The position numbers and the translations under genes were made by a program. Positions 30,273-32,900 of a DNA stretch of 32,900 nt are shown one piece after another (position 1 is the first letter of the stretch; every line of letters begins with the position of its first letter). The notes below the pieces were generated by a model that did not search any database, had not been told where the DNA came from, and saw only the letters and a program-made list of their open reading frames with translations. The stretch lies in assembly GCF_029263575.1 (NCBI RefSeq), contig NZ_JAJUFV010000013.1, positions 1 through 32,900 on the forward strand, read 5' to 3'. The stretch comes from Microbacterium sp. (GTDB taxonomy: Bacteria > Actinomycetota > Actinomycetes > Actinomycetales > Microbacteriaceae).

Positions 30273-30782
30273 GTGACCGGAGATCTCCTCGCGACCGGCG
30301 CGGTGCGCACACCGCTCACCGCGCGGCTGATGGGCGGCAGCATCATCTCTGCCGCCCGTCACACGTGGCACGCCACGGGCGCACCGTCGGGTGAAGCGGA
30401 ACGGTGGCACGATGCCTCCGAAGCGATCGCGATCGAGATCGACGACGTTCTACGTCTGCATCTCCCCAACGGCGCCACCCGCGGCCGGCTCGGCCGCGAC
30501 TTCACCGCACTCGACGATCTCCGCCCGTTCCTCGAGCAGTGGGTCGACAAGGGCCTCAGCTATGTGAACGCCGCGCTTCTCGACGCCAACCTCGTGACAC
30601 GCGCCGAACTGCAGGCGTCCACGGAACGGCTCGACGCCCTGCGAACGGCGTCTCGCGCCCTCTCCCAGCATCGTCCCGGGTGGGCACGGTGGGTTGAGCT
30701 GCAGCCCGAACGTCCCGACGCCGCACCGACCGACCGTCCCTGGGTGATCGGCGTCGCGGCCCCGGTCTCGGGCACGGCGTGA
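30273..30782 (+). CDS. 169-aa helical protein of unknown function
   Basis: GTG 30273 (leaderless) gives 169 residues, predominantly helical: TARLMGGSIISAARHTWHAT, AIAIEIDDVLRLHLPNG, FLEQWVDKGLSYVNAALLD. The segment ending LRTASRALSQHRPGWARW resembles the LRTLSHRPGWATL block in the shared domain of the two sigma-like proteins, so a distant relationship is possible but unproven. Its stop overlaps the methyltransferase start (GTGA, 30779-30782), so both are made from one message. It might assist or specify the methyltransferase; this is suggested only by the coupling. Confidence 0.65.
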   Translation: MTGDLLATGAVRTPLTARLMGGSIISAARHTWHATGAPSGEAERWHDASEAIAIEIDDVLRLHLPNGATRGRLGRDFTALDDLRPFLEQWVDKGLSYVNAALLDANLVTRAELQASTERLDALRTASRALSQHRPGWARWVELQPERPDAAPTDRPWVIGVAAPVSGTA

Positions 30783-31672
30783 CCGTGCCCTCCCCGGATG
30801 TCTTCGACGACGGCACGGTGCGTCTCCTCCACGGTGACGCCCGCGATGTCGCGGCGACGCTGCCGTCCGCGTCGGTGCAGGCGATCGTCACATCCCCGCC
30901 CTACTTCGGTCTGCGCCAGTACGAACAGCCGGGACAGTACGGCGCCGAAGCGTCCCTCGGTGACTACATCGACCACCTGACGGGTCTGTTCGACGAACTG
31001 TGGCGTGTTCTCGCCGACGACGGCACCCTCTGGTTGAACCTCGGCGACAGCTACGCCTCCCAACCGGGAGCCGCACGAGGCGCAGACTCGGAGCTCGCCG
31101 GACGCAAGCACGGCGCCGCCCAGATCCGCACGGGCGGCACGAGACGAAAGAAGGCCGGCGTCGACGGTTCCCGGAAGAACCTCCTCGGAGTGCCGTGGCG
31201 GGTCGCGTTCGCACTGCAGGACGCCGGCTGGATCCTCCGGTCCGACATCATCTGGCGCAAGTCGAACGCCCTCCCCGAGTCGGTCACGGACCGGCCGACG
31301 CGCGCCCACGAATACGTGTTCCTGTTCGCCAAGTCCGACCGGTACTACTTCGACGCTGACGCGATCGCCGAACCGTCCCGGAAACGTCCCGGGGAAGTCG
31401 TCAACCGGCGCACCGTGTGGGACATCCCCACGGTGCCGTCTGTCGGATCCCATGAGGCAGTGTTCCCGCCGGACCTGCCGCGTCTCGCGATCCGTGCCGG
31501 AACCCGCCCCGGTGATACCGTCCTCGATCCGTTCAGCGGCAGTAGCACAACCGGTGCCGTCGCTGCCCTCGAGGGACGCCAGTACGTGGGCATCGACCTC
31601 AACCGTGACTACCTCGAGCAGTCCGTCCGAGAACGCTTCTCCCAGCCGGTGCTTCCGTGGGCCGCAGCTTGA
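30779..31672 (+). CDS. Beta-class site-specific DNA methyltransferase (N6-adenine or N4-cytosine)
   Basis: GTG 30779 gives 297 residues. The catalytic motif IV, TSPPYFG (38-44), precedes the S-adenosylmethionine-binding motif I, DPFSGSSTTG (250-259), followed by GIDLNRDY. This order defines the beta class. Between them lie the helix with SLGDYIDHLTGLFDELWRVL, NLGDSY, and a target-recognition region (about 95-200) with WILRSDIIWRKSNALPES. SPPY occurs in both N4-cytosine and some N6-adenine enzymes, so the modified base is undecided. No matching endonuclease is adjacent; the MmeI-like enzyme at 2684 has its own methyltransferase domain. It is therefore probably an orphan enzyme that shields the plasmid or tunes its regulation. 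Confidence 0.9.
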   Translation: MTVPSPDVFDDGTVRLLHGDARDVAATLPSASVQAIVTSPPYFGLRQYEQPGQYGAEASLGDYIDHLTGLFDELWRVLADDGTLWLNLGDSYASQPGAARGADSELAGRKHGAAQIRTGGTRRKKAGVDGSRKNLLGVPWRVAFALQDAGWILRSDIIWRKSNALPESVTDRPTRAHEYVFLFAKSDRYYFDADAIAEPSRKRPGEVVNRRTVWDIPTVPSVGSHEAVFPPDLPRLAIRAGTRPGDTVLDPFSGSSTTGAVAALEGRQYVGIDLNRDYLEQSVRERFSQPVLPWAAA

Positions 31673-31705
31673 CCCGCGCATGCCCAGTGGCGGAAGGAGA
31701 CCACC

Positions 31706-31939
31706 ATGACCACTCTCACCCAGCCCCGTCCCCTGGATGACGTGATCGGTGTCGAGCCGGATCGCGAGCCGCTCACGAGCCGTGACCGTTGCGATGCCTG
31801 CGGTGCGCGCGCCTATGTCGCGGCCACCGTGAACGGTGTCGAGCTGCTGTACTGCGCGCATCACGCGACTGCATACGAGGATCGGCTCGCACCCATCGCA
31901 TCGACCTGGCACGACGAACGCGCCGTCCTCACCCGGTGA
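31706..31939 (+). CDS. DUF7455-like small zinc protein
   Basis: ATG 31706, with GGAAGGAG 6 nt upstream, gives 77 residues. LTSRDRCDACGARAYVAAT (C29, C32) and ELLYCAHHA (C50, H52, H53) match the short DUF7455-type zinc ribbon common in actinobacteria and their phages (RCDxCGAxAYV...LLxCxHH). The N-terminal 20 residues are disordered. Function is unknown. A GCG-CATGCC box (31679-31684) precedes it but has no good -35 match. Confidence 0.8.
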   Translation: MTTLTQPRPLDDVIGVEPDREPLTSRDRCDACGARAYVAATVNGVELLYCAHHATAYEDRLAPIASTWHDERAVLTR

Positions 31940-32183
31940 CGTGATGAGTCCGTGCTCCTCGAGTTTTCCCAGACCAAGAAGTTGCCGATATGAGCGAGTT
32001 GCGACGACTCCGCGCATGATCATAGGAACGAAGGGGAAAGCTATGCTCACCGGAATGACCGTCCGCGTCGCTGCACCACCTCGCGAACTTTGGTGTTCAA
32101 TCGCGGCCCGGCCGCACGACTCGCGCCCGCATCGCCGCCGTTCCCGGCGAGCTGGGCGCACCATCGCTGCCCTGGGGGGCGTC
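31940..32183. other. Gap with a family B-like -10 box and unclear coding content
   Basis: This 244-bp gap is less GC-rich at its start. It holds GCG-CATGAT (box 32015-32020), a ribosome-binding-like AAGGGG before ATG 32043, and TCGCGAACTTT (32081-32091), which also occurs at the origin (12691-12701). Whether ATG 32043 starts a real N-terminal extension is unresolved. Confidence 0.4.
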
Positions 32184-32588
32184 ATGACCGAAACACCTGC
32201 ACGTCCGCGGAAGTCCCCGTGTGCGACTTGCCCGTTCCGCGTTAACGTCCCTTCGGGGATATGGGACGCCACCGAGTACGAACGTCTGGCGGCGTATGAC
32301 GAGGAGACCTACGCGCAGCCGACGGCGGCGTTCATGTGTCACTCCGGGCCGAGTGCCGTGTGTGCCGGGTGGCTCGGATTTGGCGACCCTGCGGATCTTC
32401 TCGCGGTGCGCCTCGGTATTACGCTCGGGACGCTCGAGGCTACCTGCGCGACCTATGAGACGCCGGTGCCGTTACACCCGTCGGGGCGCGCGGCAGCTGA
32501 GCACGGCATGGCCGACATTGCCGCACCATCCACGAAGGCACTCAACGCGATCCGCAAGATTGTCCAGCTCCGGCCCGACATCACCTGA
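32184..32588 (+). CDS. DUF6283-like cysteine-rich protein
   Basis: The conserved part starts at ATG 32184 (134 residues). SPCATCPFRVNVPSGIWDA (C13, C16), EYERLAAYD, FMCHSG (C52, H53) and VCAGWLG (C60) match the DUF6283 pattern seen in actinobacterial phages and plasmids: CATCPxR...VW...EY..L..YD...F.CH...CAGW. The same frame is open back to ATG 32043, which has a better ribosome binding site (AAGGGG, 32031-32036). However, the extra 47 residues are Arg/Pro/Ala-rich and look non-conserved. I therefore favour 32184 with low certainty. The cysteines suggest metal or Fe-S binding; no function is known. Confidence 0.75.
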   Translation: MTETPARPRKSPCATCPFRVNVPSGIWDATEYERLAAYDEETYAQPTAAFMCHSGPSAVCAGWLGFGDPADLLAVRLGITLGTLEATCATYETPVPLHPSGRAAAEHGMADIAAPSTKALNAIRKIVQLRPDIT

Positions 32589-32695
32589 CCCGCGTGCCTC
32601 GTCGCGCGCGCGAGCGCCCCCCGACCATGCGCTTCTCTCGGATAAGCGACTGACGCCCCGCGGCGGCAGGCTCCCCGGGAGGGCGCTTCATGCGT

Positions 32696-32900
32696 TCATC
32701 CACGCCGCTTCGGCGTCTCGTGCCACATGCCCCCGCGCCGTCGCCCTTCCTCGACCCACGCCTCGGCGCCCGGGAGCGCGCGCAGCGCGGCGACGAGGTG
32801 CGCTTCGTGCGGGCCGTCGGAGTGGTAGCCGGCCCACGTGCCGGCTGTCTCGGCGAGCACGTCGTCGTGCCCGTCTGCGAGCTCGCGCAGCTCGGCGATC
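32696..32900 (-). CDS. C-terminal fragment of an unidentified protein (gene continues past the window)
   Basis: The minus strand is open from base 32899 to a TGA at 32698-32696, giving 67 residues with balanced composition: IAELRELADGHDDVLAETAG, TWAGYHSDGPHEAHLVAAL and AWVEEGRRRGGMWHETPKRRG. Acidic and helical segments alternate, and codon third positions are GC-rich, as expected for a real gene here. The start lies beyond the window. No family was recognised. Confidence 0.5.
   Translation of the reverse strand, partial: IAELRELADGHDDVLAETAGTWAGYHSDGPHEAHLVAALRALPGAEAWVEEGRRRGGMWHETPKRRG

Overview
The window is a GC-rich segment of an actinobacterial conjugative plasmid or plasmid-like element. 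A Microbacteriaceae-type host is my guess from composition and protein style; no rRNA or tRNA is present to prove it. A RepA-type initiator lies beside an iteron/DnaA-box origin. Transfer genes include FtsK/TraD-like motors, a VirB4-like ATPase and a TcpC/VirB8-like protein. There are also a MmeI-like type IIL restriction-modification enzyme, a second DNA methyltransferase, and several small cysteine-rich accessory proteins. No relaxase, partition ATPase or integrase is visible, so the element probably continues beyond both ends.

Layout. 1-1930: end of a TraD-like ATPase gene overlapping a replication-relaxation-like gene. 1914-2619: two small zinc-finger-type genes, the first with an in-frame amber codon. 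2684-5413: MmeI-like restriction-modification enzyme. 5434-10565: transfer operon (54-aa membrane protein, NERD nuclease-like protein, large membrane FtsK-like motor). 10619-12840: YdjM-like membrane protein, RepA and the origin. 12841-13246: no convincing gene. 13324-15787, minus strand: Cas4/RecB-like Fe-S nuclease followed by a protein with a disordered tail. 15864-24465: second transfer block (187-aa basic protein, TcpC-like, VirB4-like, soluble FtsK-like, acidic protein, membrane protein), ending in a sigma-like gene. 24481-25527, minus strand: a second sigma-like gene sharing a C-terminal domain with the first. 25528-26433: paired palindromic operators, an Xre/EspR-like regulator, and a truncated gene fused tail-to-tail with an alpha/beta-hydrolase remnant. 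27079-32900: accessory genes (multi-zinc protein, DUF932 protein, methyltransferase, DUF7455-like and DUF6283-like proteins).

The most interesting structure is regulatory. Two promoter-like families recur in the gaps. Family A is a 14-bp word, TTGCCGTAGAGCAG, found identically four times and always just upstream of transfer operons, at fixed distances from the start codon. Family B is ACCGGG (or close) - 17 bp - CATGRT. It precedes repA, one of the sigma-like genes, the nuclease operon, the DUF932 gene and several accessory genes. In several cases the start codon lies exactly 6 nt after the -10-like box, which predicts leaderless mRNAs. The window also encodes two divergent ECF-sigma-like proteins with a common extra C-terminal domain. 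I propose that the plasmid carries its own sigma-factor circuit separating a transfer regulon (A) from a maintenance/accessory regulon (B). The motifs, spacings and protein similarity are read directly from the sequence; the pairing of sigma factor to promoter is inference.
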